Source of the DNA: Paenibacillus typhae
GTDB taxonomy: Bacteria > Bacillota > Bacilli > Paenibacillales > Paenibacillaceae
Direction: 5' to 3'
Length of the DNA: 64,000 nucleotides
Assembly: GCF_900099765.1 (NCBI RefSeq)
Contig: NZ_FNDX01000002.1
Location: forward strand, 124,001-188,000
Part shown: positions 8,048-15,354 of the stretch, one piece after another
How positions within the stretch are numbered: the first letter of the stretch is position 1
Layout of the letters: every line of letters starts with the position of its first letter
Translations under genes and position numbers: made by a program
The notes under the pieces: model-generated
Databases searched by the model: none
What the model saw: the letters and a program-made list of their open reading frames with translations, nothing else
Told to the model about the DNA's origin: nothing

Positions 8048-9991
8048 ATGAATTTTTTTGACCGTTTCGCCGTACCCAATCCAAGTATAACAATTTATGC
8101 ATCAATGATTGCTATCGCTCTTACGGTCATTGCCATTATAGCAGGATTAACCTACTTTAAAAAATGGCAGTATGTATGGAGTGAATGGTTGACAACTGTT
8201 GATCATAAGCGAATTGGCATAATGTATTTAATCTCGGCATTGATCATGCTTTTCCGCGGCGGGGCAGATGCCATTATGATGCGTGCCCAAACCGCTGTGC
8301 CGGATAATACGTTACTTGGCGCTAAAGAGTATAATGAAATTTTTACAACACATGGTGTAGTGATGATTATCTTTATGGCTATGGCCTTCATCATGGCCTT
8401 GATGAATTTTGCTATTCCGTTACAAATCGGCGCCCGGGATGTAGCCTTTCCGCGTCTAAACGCACTGAGCTACTGGTTATATTTTTTCGGAGCCATGCTA
8501 TTCAATATATCGTTTGTGATCGGCGGTTCACCGGATTCCGGATGGTCTTCCTATTTCCCGCTTGCCGGCACGGATTTTAGCCAATCGGTAGGGACGAACT
8601 ACTACATGCTTGCCCTGCAGATTTCCGGACTCGGAACATTACTAACTGGGATTAATTTTATCACCACCATCCTTAAAATGCGGGCACCAGGCATGACCTT
8701 GATGAAGATGCCGATGTTTGTCTGGTCTGCTCTGGTGACTAACTTCATTATTGTTTTTGCTTTTCCTGTACTTACTGTGGCACTTGCCATGGGAACGATG
8801 GACCGGTTATTTGGAACAAATTTCTTTACAACCGAAAATGGCGGTATGGATATGTTATGGGCAAACCTGTTCTGGGTTTGGGGGCATCCTGAAGTCTATA
8901 TTCTGATCCTCCCTGCTTTTGGAATTTACAGTGAGATCATTTCAACCTTTGCCCGCAGAAATTTGTACGGCTATAAGTCTATGGTTATCTCTATGGTTGC
9001 GATCTCACTGTTATCCTTTCTGGTGTGGGTACATCACTTTTTCACCATGGGCCAAGGCGCTCTGGTCAACAGTATATTCTCGGTTACCACGATGGTTATT
9101 GCCGTCCCTACCGGAATCAAAATTTTCAACTGGCTGTTTACCCTGAGGAAAGGAAAAATTGAATTTACTGTACCTATGCTGTATACATTAGGATTCATCC
9201 CAATCTTTACTATCGGCGGTGTTACCGGCGTTATGCTGGCAATGGCAAGTGCAGACTATCAGTACCATAATACAATGTTTCTCGTTGCTCATTTTCACCT
9301 GGTCATCATACCTGGCGTTGTATTTGCTATGATTGCCGGGCTCACCTACTGGTGGCCCAAAATGTTTGGCTTTATGCTGAATGAGCGGATAGGAAAATGG
9401 GCGTTCTGGTTCATTGCCATCGGTGTATGCGTCACGTTCTTCCCGATGTTTATTTCCGGTCTTAACGGCCAGGCCCGCCGTATGTATACTTATTCCGAAT
9501 CAACAGGTTTTGGTATATGGAACATGATTTCGTTTGTCGGAGCCTTAGGATTACTCGTCGGCTTTATTCTGATTGTGTATAACATTTATTACAGTACACG
9601 TTACTCTCCAAGAAATATCCCGGGAGATCCGTGGGATGCACGTTCCCTGGAATGGGCTACACCAACGCCAGTGCCGGAATACAACTTCGCCGTAATCCCG
9701 CATGTAGATTCATCTGAAGCATTTTGGGATTACAAGAAGAAGGGTTACCAGCTTTTCAGAGATCCAGTCCAGAGCATTCATATGCCTAATAATAGCGGAC
9801 TGCCCATTATCATTGGTGCCGGCTTCTTTGTTTGGGGATTTGCTTTTGTATTCGGAATCTGGCCGGTTGTCATCCTTTCAACGCTTTTCATATTCGGATG
9901 TCTTGCATACAGGTCACTCGAGAAGGATCATGGTCATTATATTCCCGTTTCGGATATTGAAATCGATGAACAAGGAGGAAGCGTACAATGA
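8048..9991 (+). CDS. qoxB: aa3-type menaquinol oxidase subunit I
   Basis: 647 residues, close to the usual QoxB length. Heme-copper oxidase landmarks: heme ligand His in FTTHGVV, the CuB His and cross-linked Tyr in WGHPEVY, paired CuB histidines in VHHFFT, and the high-spin and low-spin heme ligands in VAHFHLV. It reduces O2 to water at the heme a3-CuB centre and pumps protons. The start follows GAGAGGAGC. The stop overlaps the qoxC start by four bases. Confidence 0.93.
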   Translation: MNFFDRFAVPNPSITIYASMIAIALTVIAIIAGLTYFKKWQYVWSEWLTTVDHKRIGIMYLISALIMLFRGGADAIMMRAQTAVPDNTLLGAKEYNEIFTTHGVVMIIFMAMAFIMALMNFAIPLQIGARDVAFPRLNALSYWLYFFGAMLFNISFVIGGSPDSGWSSYFPLAGTDFSQSVGTNYYMLALQISGLGTLLTGINFITTILKMRAPGMTLMKMPMFVWSALVTNFIIVFAFPVLTVALAMGTMDRLFGTNFFTTENGGMDMLWANLFWVWGHPEVYILILPAFGIYSEIISTFARRNLYGYKSMVISMVAISLLSFLVWVHHFFTMGQGALVNSIFSVTTMVIAVPTGIKIFNWLFTLRKGKIEFTVPMLYTLGFIPIFTIGGVTGVMLAMASADYQYHNTMFLVAHFHLVIIPGVVFAMIAGLTYWWPKMFGFMLNERIGKWAFWFIAIGVCVTFFPMFISGLNGQARRMYTYSESTGFGIWNMISFVGALGLLVGFILIVYNIYYSTRYSPRNIPGDPWDARSLEWATPTPVPEYNFAVIPHVDSSEAFWDYKKKGYQLFRDPVQSIHMPNNSGLPIIIGAGFFVWGFAFVFGIWPVVILSTLFIFGCLAYRSLEKDHGHYIPVSDIEIDEQGGSVQ

Positions 9992-10584
9992 AAATAGATC
10001 AGACGTTACCATTGGAATACAGCACCGAACAAAACCGTCTGAATATTTTAGGATTTTGGATCTTTCTTGGAGCAGAAATTGCCTTATTCGGGACTTTATT
10101 TGCCTCTTATTTTACACTTGTCAACCGGACTGGCTCCGGACCAACCGCTGCCGAGATATTCGAGATTATGCCGGTCATCATTGAAACGGTATTATTGTTA
10201 ATCAGCAGCTTTACAATTGGCCTTGGTATTCATGCAATGCGTCTAGGGAGAAAACGGGCAATGCTCATCTTCTTCGGCAGTACCCTTTTACTTGGATTAA
10301 GCTTTTTGGCTGTAGAAATATATGATTTCATTGTATATATCCATGAAGGGGCTACGCTCCAGACCAGCGGCTTCACAGCGATTCTCTTTACGCTTCTGGG
10401 GACGCATGGCGCACATATTATCTTCGGATTGTTCTGGGGATTGCTAATCATGTATCAAATCATAAAAAATGGACTTACACCTGAAACAACCAATAAAGCA
10501 TTTATTTTTTCACTGTATTGGCATTTTCTCGATGTGATATGGATATTTATATTCAGTTTTGTCTTTTTGAAAGGAATGATGTGA
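9988..10584 (+). CDS. qoxC: aa3-type menaquinol oxidase subunit III
   Basis: 198 residues with five predicted helices and subunit-III features (NILGFWIFLGAEIALFGTLFA near the start, THGAHIIFGL in the penultimate part, SLYWHFLDVIWIFIF at the end). It starts inside the qoxB stop and ends with a qoxD start candidate across its stop, showing tight coupling. Confidence 0.9.
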   Translation: MKIDQTLPLEYSTEQNRLNILGFWIFLGAEIALFGTLFASYFTLVNRTGSGPTAAEIFEIMPVIIETVLLLISSFTIGLGIHAMRLGRKRAMLIFFGSTLLLGLSFLAVEIYDFIVYIHEGATLQTSGFTAILFTLLGTHGAHIIFGLFWGLLIMYQIIKNGLTPETTNKAFIFSLYWHFLDVIWIFIFSFVFLKGMM

Positions 10585-10871
10585 AGATGAGAGCGCTCTT
10601 TCCACTGAAGCAGGTTATGGGCTTGATATGCTCGCTGACGCTAACTGCAGCAGCTCTGACAGTGTATTTCTTTGATCTCTCCTTTGAAGCAGGCTCATCG
10701 GTATTGCTTATTACAGCATTTTTGCAAGCCATCATTCAATTAACGGTATTTATGCATGCAGGTGAGGGAGAAGACAAAAAAATCATCTATACCGGCATCT
10801 ATTATGGTGCATTTGTTGCCTTGGTCACCGTATTTGGATCACTCCTAGCACTAGTATGGGGGTATTACTAA
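10581..10871 (+). CDS. qoxD: aa3-type menaquinol oxidase subunit IV
   Basis: About 96 residues with three membrane helices, the size and pattern of QoxD/CyoD subunit IV, including the conserved LQ-x-IIQL-x-VFMH stretch in the second helix. GTG at 10581 is well spaced from AAAGGA (10570-10575) and overlaps the qoxC stop; ATG at 10587 is the alternative. Followed by a terminator. Confidence 0.82.
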   Translation: MKMRALFPLKQVMGLICSLTLTAAALTVYFFDLSFEAGSSVLLITAFLQAIIQLTVFMHAGEGEDKKIIYTGIYYGAFVALVTVFGSLLALVWGYY

Positions 10872-10897
10872 TACCTGATAAGTAATGATTAGGCAGG

Positions 10898-10938
10898 CCG
10901 TAAGAAGTCATTTGGACAAATGATTTCTTATGGTTTTT
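10898..10938 (+). terminator. qox operon terminator
   Basis: CCGTAAGAAGTCATTT pairs with AAATGATTTCTTATGG and is followed by TTTTTTT. Confidence 0.8.
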
Positions 10939-10997
10939 TTACGTGGATGATGCAATCTATTGACGGTTTAAAGGCTAACGCATTATCATTAATAATT

Positions 10998-11017
10998 ATA
11001 TGATCAATTGTTCATAT
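10998..11017. promoter_or_regulatory. SmtB/CzrA-like operator before the hydrolase
   Basis: ATATGATCAATTGTTCATAT is the exact reverse complement of the dyad at 17469-17488 upstream of the Zn/Cd ATPase. Arms ATATGA/TCATAT surround CAATTG. Confidence 0.55.
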
Positions 11018-11054
11018 ATACTTTTTGCATGATATGGGAAGGAGCGGTTTACTT

Positions 11055-11945
11055 ATGAGACATTTGAAAGTTGTTGCTCATCATTCCGTGGAGTACGAAG
11101 AAGTGAGTATCCTTTCAAACAACGTACCGATTATATTGTCCCTTTGGAAAAGCAGGAAAGAGGACAACTGTATCATTTTCATCCCCGGAACAGCCACCCA
11201 TCCATTGTTTTACGAGGCATATCTCCGCTTGCTTGCCGGAAACGGATTTAATGTCATCGGTGTTCATCCTGTCAGCCACGGAAAAAGCCCGCGAATTAAA
11301 AAGCTCTTCTCGTTTGAAGATATTATTCAAAATGGAAAAGATGCTATAACCTATGCCATAGCTCATTTTAACAGTAAGGTTATGGTTATGGGCTCCAGTC
11401 AAGGAGGAATCATTGCCATTGCATTAGCAGGACAAGACGATCGTATCCGGGCTGTTTTCCCGCACAATATCCTTATCCCGCAAGTGCCTGATTCTATTGA
11501 GGTAACCAGGTTCCCGGCATTCTTTCGTAAGAAATATACCTTAGCCGTCAAATGTATTAATCTTATGGCTAGGATAGTTCCGGGGCTTCCAATCCCTGTG
11601 AGTGTATACCTGGATTTGAACAAGGTTTCGGGAGATAAAAGAATCCTTCAGCAATTTTACAATGATCCATATGGATTGATGAGCTATCCGCTTTACTTCC
11701 TGTCCAGTCTGTTTAATGCTGACCTTAGTTCAATTCAGGATGGAAGCATAAAATGTCCGGTCATTGTTCTGGCTGCAAAAGGTGATCCGCTTTTTCCAGA
11801 GTCTTATACCCGTTTAGTGTTCAACATGATAAGGGCACCCTATAAGGAACTGTTGATGTTCGATGAAGATGTGCATCTTATCTTTAATGAACGCCTGCCT
11901 CAAGTGCTTGAGCCCATTGTAGATAAATTGAAGCTTTTTAAATAA
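11055..11945 (+). CDS. Alpha/beta hydrolase
   Basis: About 296 residues. Oxyanion region IIFIPGTATHP, nucleophile elbow MGSSQGG, late Asp in AAKGDPLFP and His in DEDVHLIF give a full Ser-Asp-His triad, and there is no signal peptide. ATG at 11055 is preferred because AAGGAG lies 10 nt before it; an in-frame ATG at 11025 precedes that SD. It stands alone behind an SmtB-type operator and before the M23 gene. Substrate unknown; it may be a lipase-like serine hydrolase. Confidence 0.75.
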   Translation: MRHLKVVAHHSVEYEEVSILSNNVPIILSLWKSRKEDNCIIFIPGTATHPLFYEAYLRLLAGNGFNVIGVHPVSHGKSPRIKKLFSFEDIIQNGKDAITYAIAHFNSKVMVMGSSQGGIIAIALAGQDDRIRAVFPHNILIPQVPDSIEVTRFPAFFRKKYTLAVKCINLMARIVPGLPIPVSVYLDLNKVSGDKRILQQFYNDPYGLMSYPLYFLSSLFNADLSSIQDGSIKCPVIVLAAKGDPLFPESYTRLVFNMIRAPYKELLMFDEDVHLIFNERLPQVLEPIVDKLKLFK

Positions 11946-11980
11946 GCCAGGGTCATTGAATCAGATTCAAAATCTGGAAT

Positions 11981-12024
11981 TTGACATTTACTCTGCACAA
12001 ATATTAAACTACAATTTGTAGTTT
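11981..12024 (+). promoter_or_regulatory. Promoter element and BlaI-type operator of the M23 gene
   Basis: TTGACA at 11981-11986 lies upstream of AAACTACAATTTGTAGTTT (12006-12024), a dyad with perfect 9-bp arms around a single T. It is the best of the three copies of this dyad. The ATG follows 30 bp later. Confidence 0.6.
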
Positions 12025-12054
12025 ATATATACAATTCGGAAATGGAGATTCATT

Positions 12055-13257
12055 ATGAAAAAACGATTCGTTGCAATTCATTTGGCTTTCTGGGTTACTC
12101 TTGTAATTCCTGCAGGAGCAAATGCTAAAACAGCCGGTCAAATTGATCAGGAACTCAACCAACTGCAGCAACTGGAAAATAGTACAAAGCAGCAGCAGCG
12201 CAAAGCAGAACAGGATAAGAGTCAAGCTCAGCATTATCTGAATAAAAATCAGAATTACTTACAGCAGGTTTTAAGTGACATTAATAACATTGGGACTGAG
12301 CTTACTCAAATTTCAGCAGAAATTGAAGAAACAGAAGTTTCACTGGAGGAGATAACCGAGCGTTTGAAGCTTACGGAAGAGCGGATTGAGAATCGTCAAG
12401 GCTGGATTACAAACCGCCTGCAGCTCACATATATGAATGGGCCATTTTCTTATTGGGAGGTGCTGCTATCCTCTTCTAGCTTTGGGAATTTTATCGAACG
12501 CGTAAATGTAATGCAATCCATTCTTGAACAGGACCGTATGCTGCTGGATGAACAGCGCCAGGATCAGGCAACACTGGAACAGCAGCAGCAACAATTAAAC
12601 GAGAATTATGCGGATGTGAGAGCTCTTTATGCTGATGCTGAAGCTCAAAAAAAGGTGCTGGAGCAAAAGGAACAGGAGAAGCTAAAGTTAATATCCTTAT
12701 ATAATGCGGATATCATTGAAAGCGAAGAAATTTCCGAGGAACAGGAAGCACAGCTGTTGGAAATTGCAACAAAAAAAGCTGCGTTAGAGAAGGAAAAGAA
12801 TAAATTGCGGGCCGCGCAAATCTATTCCAACAGCAGGCCCGGTGCCAATACAGTCAGTAGTAACGGGGGAACAATGGCTGTACCAGTTGCTGGCGCACGT
12901 ATCACCTCAACATTTGGCAGCCGGGTACATCCCATTACCAAGCAAGTCAAGCAGCACAACGGTGTTGATATGGCGGCTGCTGAGGGGACCACCATAAAGG
13001 CTGCCGAAGATGGCATAGTCATTGTTGCTGACTGGTGGGGAGGGTACGGTAATACAGTCATTGTCGACCATGGAAATAATATGTGGACCTTATATCCTCA
13101 TATCAGAAATAACGGAATTAAGGTGCAAAAAGGGCAAGCTGTGAAAAGAGGGCAAAAAATTGCTGAGGTGGGCAGTACCGGCAATTCCACAGGTCCACAT
13201 CTGCATTTTGAGATCCGGGTAAATGGCAAGGCGGTTAATCCTATGCCATATTTATAA
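12055..13257 (+). CDS. Secreted M23 endopeptidase with coiled-coil domain
   Basis: 400 residues: signal peptide ending near GANAK (residue 24), a long Gln/Glu-rich double coiled coil (about 28-255) as in EnvC and PcsB-type proteins, a short linker, and a C-terminal LytM/M23 domain (about 275-400). Zinc ligands are visible in HNGVDM and the final HLHFE. M23 enzymes cut peptide cross-links in peptidoglycan. The operator upstream is shared with qox and the next gene, so all three may answer to the BlaI/M56 pair encoded downstream. Confidence 0.88.
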   Translation: MKKRFVAIHLAFWVTLVIPAGANAKTAGQIDQELNQLQQLENSTKQQQRKAEQDKSQAQHYLNKNQNYLQQVLSDINNIGTELTQISAEIEETEVSLEEITERLKLTEERIENRQGWITNRLQLTYMNGPFSYWEVLLSSSSFGNFIERVNVMQSILEQDRMLLDEQRQDQATLEQQQQQLNENYADVRALYADAEAQKKVLEQKEQEKLKLISLYNADIIESEEISEEQEAQLLEIATKKAALEKEKNKLRAAQIYSNSRPGANTVSSNGGTMAVPVAGARITSTFGSRVHPITKQVKQHNGVDMAAAEGTTIKAAEDGIVIVADWWGGYGNTVIVDHGNNMWTLYPHIRNNGIKVQKGQAVKRGQKIAEVGSTGNSTGPHLHFEIRVNGKAVNPMPYL

Positions 13258-13278
13258 TTCCACGAATGAGTTAAGCCC

Positions 13279-13315
13279 TTGACAAAATATTCGATAATAA
13301 ACTACAATTCGTAGT
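13279..13315 (+). promoter_or_regulatory. Promoter with overlapping BlaI-type operator (NlpC/P60 gene)
   Basis: TTGACA (13279-13284), an 18-bp spacer and TACAAT (13303-13308) form a promoter whose -10 lies inside ACTACAATTCGTAGT (13301-13315). A repressor on the dyad would block the polymerase directly. Confidence 0.65.
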
Positions 13316-13377
13316 AGTTACAAAATATTAATAATTTGCTTTGCTGATTTTATTGGCATGGAAAGGAGCTTGAACGT

Positions 13378-13851
13378 TTGAAGAAAGCCATTGTTTTTGT
13401 ACTAGGTGCCGCTCTTTTATTATCTTCAGGATCCGCAAATGTATATGCTGATGATTTAACGAAGCTTGAAAATGAAGTCAGTGAAGTCATGGGTGTTCCG
13501 TATAAGTGGGGAGGAACTAAAGCCTCCGAGGGATTTGATTGTTCTGGATTTATCTTATACATATTTGATAAATTTAATCTGGATCTCCCAAGAACCTCAA
13601 AAGCTCAAGCATCAACAGGTGTTTATGTAGAAAAATCAGAGCTAAGACCCGGTGATTTGGTCTTTTTCGACACTAGCGGCAACGGAATATCGCATGCCGG
13701 GATTTATGTAGGAAACGGTAAATTTGCCCATTCCTCCAGCAGTAATGGAGTGTCGATCAGTAAGCTTTCTGAAGGATACTACAAACAAAGATACGTTACG
13801 GCAAGAAGAACCATCTCAGAAAACAGTTATCAGAAAATGATCAGTGATTAA
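13378..13851 (+). CDS. Secreted NlpC/P60 peptidoglycan hydrolase
   Basis: 157 residues from a TTG start with GGAGC upstream. Signal peptide (about 1-23), then a minimal NlpC/P60 domain: catalytic Cys in GFDCSGFI, His in SHAGIYVGNGKF, and the polar third residue in FAHSSSSNG. These enzymes cleave D-Glu to diamino-acid bonds of stem peptides. No separate wall-binding domain, so it is probably freely secreted. Followed by a terminator and then the blaI-like gene. Confidence 0.88.
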   Translation: MKKAIVFVLGAALLLSSGSANVYADDLTKLENEVSEVMGVPYKWGGTKASEGFDCSGFILYIFDKFNLDLPRTSKAQASTGVYVEKSELRPGDLVFFDTSGNGISHAGIYVGNGKFAHSSSSNGVSISKLSEGYYKQRYVTARRTISENSYQKMISD

Positions 13852-13872
13852 TTTTTATATGCCCAAGATAAA

Positions 13873-13899
13873 GTCTCTAGATCTTCTAGAGGCTTTTTA
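13873..13899 (+). terminator. Terminator of the NlpC/P60 gene
   Basis: GTCTCTAGA-TCT-TCTAGAGGC is a 9-bp stem with one G-T pair followed by TTTTTA. Confidence 0.75.
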
Positions 13900-13934
13900 C
13901 TACAATAGAATGAAGTAGAATGGAGGTTGTATCT

Positions 13935-14360
13935 TTGAAGGTGAAGAAGATAAATTTAAACGAAGAAGGTCTGCACCGTTTTTTTGGCACACTTGAAACA
14001 AAGATCATGGAGACGCTTTGGTCTAAAGGCCGGCTCACGATTAAACAGGTGCATGAATTGATTGATAACGAAAGCCCGATATCACTAAATGCTGTAATGA
14101 CCGTCATGGTCCGGTTGTCAGATAAGGGACATTTACACAAGGAATCAAGCGGCAAGGGCCGGGGGAAGATTACTTTTTTTTCTCCTACTCAAGACAAGGA
14201 GCAATTCATCATTGAACAGACTAAAATGGTAACCGATGGTTTAGTTGAAGACTTCGGTTCTCTAATGGTTAGCCATCTTGTTGATAATCTCGACAAAGCT
14301 GATCCGGAGCTAATCGAAAGGCTGTCCAAAAAGCTGGATGAGTTGAAGAAGAAGCCATGA
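13935..14360 (+). CDS. BlaI/MecI/CopY-family transcriptional repressor
   Basis: About 141 residues. N-terminal winged helix with the BlaI-type order LETKIMETLW..LTIKQVHELI..SLNAVMTVMVRLSDKGHL, then a C-terminal dimerisation helix region. It lacks the CxCx4CxC copper motif of true CopY, so induction by proteolysis is more likely than by copper. TTG at 13935 is chosen because TGGAGG (13921-13926) sits 8 nt before it; the in-frame ATG at 13920 overlaps that SD. The stop overlaps the start of the M56 protease gene. Likely binder of the CTAC-GTAG dyads at 6996, 12006 and 13301. Confidence 0.88.
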   Translation: MKVKKINLNEEGLHRFFGTLETKIMETLWSKGRLTIKQVHELIDNESPISLNAVMTVMVRLSDKGHLHKESSGKGRGKITFFSPTQDKEQFIIEQTKMVTDGLVEDFGSLMVSHLVDNLDKADPELIERLSKKLDELKKKP

Positions 14361-15229
14361 GCAGCCATCGTCTCCGGTTACCGCAACAAACCAAGCTGGC
14401 TTTGCTCTTTCTCTGGGTTACGACAATCGCGGTTGTTGTAGCTTTAGGGTATAACGTAGTTCATCAGGTTCAGGATATTCCGTTCAAATCGGATCTATCA
14501 AGATTCTTAAATATGTTAGTCGTAGATACCCTGGCTAACCATATTATTTGGGAAATCATTTTAAGCGGTTTGGTTGTATTCTGTCTGACGGTTACCGGCA
14601 AGCATATCATTCACCAGTTCAGGATGCATTATAAATGGAAAAGGTATGTATCCGCAAAAAAGATTCAGTGTATAACTAATCCTGTCATCAAGTCTTTTAG
14701 GGACAAAAACATCCGGGTGCTTATTATAGAGGAGTCTGCCTGGATTGCAATGACGGTGGGGTTTTTCAGACCTGTCATTGTCGTTTCAACTTCCATGATT
14801 GAACGTTTTCAGGATAATGAACTTACGGCTATTCTGTATCATGAATACTATCATTATAAATCATTTCATCCGCTACAGCTTTTTATAATGCACATGACCG
14901 GACAAGCCCTAGCGTTTCTTCCTGTTATTAAGGAAATCGTACACCATTATCAAATCTGGATGGAGCTGCTGGCCGACCGCTACGCTGCCAGACAGATGGG
15001 AAGCGAGGTGCCGCTTGCTGAGGTACTCCTTAGTATTACCCGACAACAGCGCTTGGACGTCCCGGTATTCAGTGTGCATTTTGCCAATGAAGCCGTTAAT
15101 TATCGGCTAATCCAGTTAATCGATTCTAAACATGAACTCAATGTACCTTTATTCAATTGGTCGAAGATGATTTTATCGATTGCTGTACTGCAGATCATCT
15201 TCATCATCTTTATTAATTATTGTATTTAA
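14357..15229 (+). CDS. M56-family membrane metalloprotease, BlaR1-like without sensor domain
   Basis: 290 residues with three or four membrane helices and a cytoplasmic zinc-protease segment: HEYYH at about residues 161-165 (HExxH) and the third ligand in ELLADRY near 204. In BlaR1/MecR1 this domain inactivates the partner repressor. The C-terminal penicillin-binding sensor of BlaR1 is missing: only one helix follows the protease. The signal must therefore be sensed by the membrane part or another protein. Translationally coupled to the repressor gene; followed by a strong terminator. Confidence 0.85.
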   Translation: MSSHRLRLPQQTKLALLFLWVTTIAVVVALGYNVVHQVQDIPFKSDLSRFLNMLVVDTLANHIIWEIILSGLVVFCLTVTGKHIIHQFRMHYKWKRYVSAKKIQCITNPVIKSFRDKNIRVLIIEESAWIAMTVGFFRPVIVVSTSMIERFQDNELTAILYHEYYHYKSFHPLQLFIMHMTGQALAFLPVIKEIVHHYQIWMELLADRYAARQMGSEVPLAEVLLSITRQQRLDVPVFSVHFANEAVNYRLIQLIDSKHELNVPLFNWSKMILSIAVLQIIFIIFINYCI

Positions 15230-15235
15230 AATACG

Positions 15236-15285
15236 GCTGTATGCAAAAGTGAAACAGAAACGTCACTTTGCATACAGCTTTTTTT
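15236..15285 (+). terminator. Terminator of the blaI-M56 operon
   Basis: GCTGTATGCAAAAGTGA pairs with TCACTTTGCATACAGC with one bulged A, followed by TTTTTTT. Confidence 0.85.
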
Positions 15286-15354
15286 GATAGGTATGTTGCT
15301 GAAATTCTTGGACATCTTAAAAAGTGGTTAATGAGATTCAAAGGAGGAGTAAAA

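Noticed and set aside
8919-9146. 75-residue ORF inside qoxB
   Set aside because: Out-of-frame shadow of a highly conserved gene, with no SD of its own.
13895-13918. Fourth BlaI-type operator upstream of the repressor gene
   Set aside because: ACTACAATAGAATGAAGTAG has matching outer arms but a spacing 5 bp too long, so autoregulation is not claimed.
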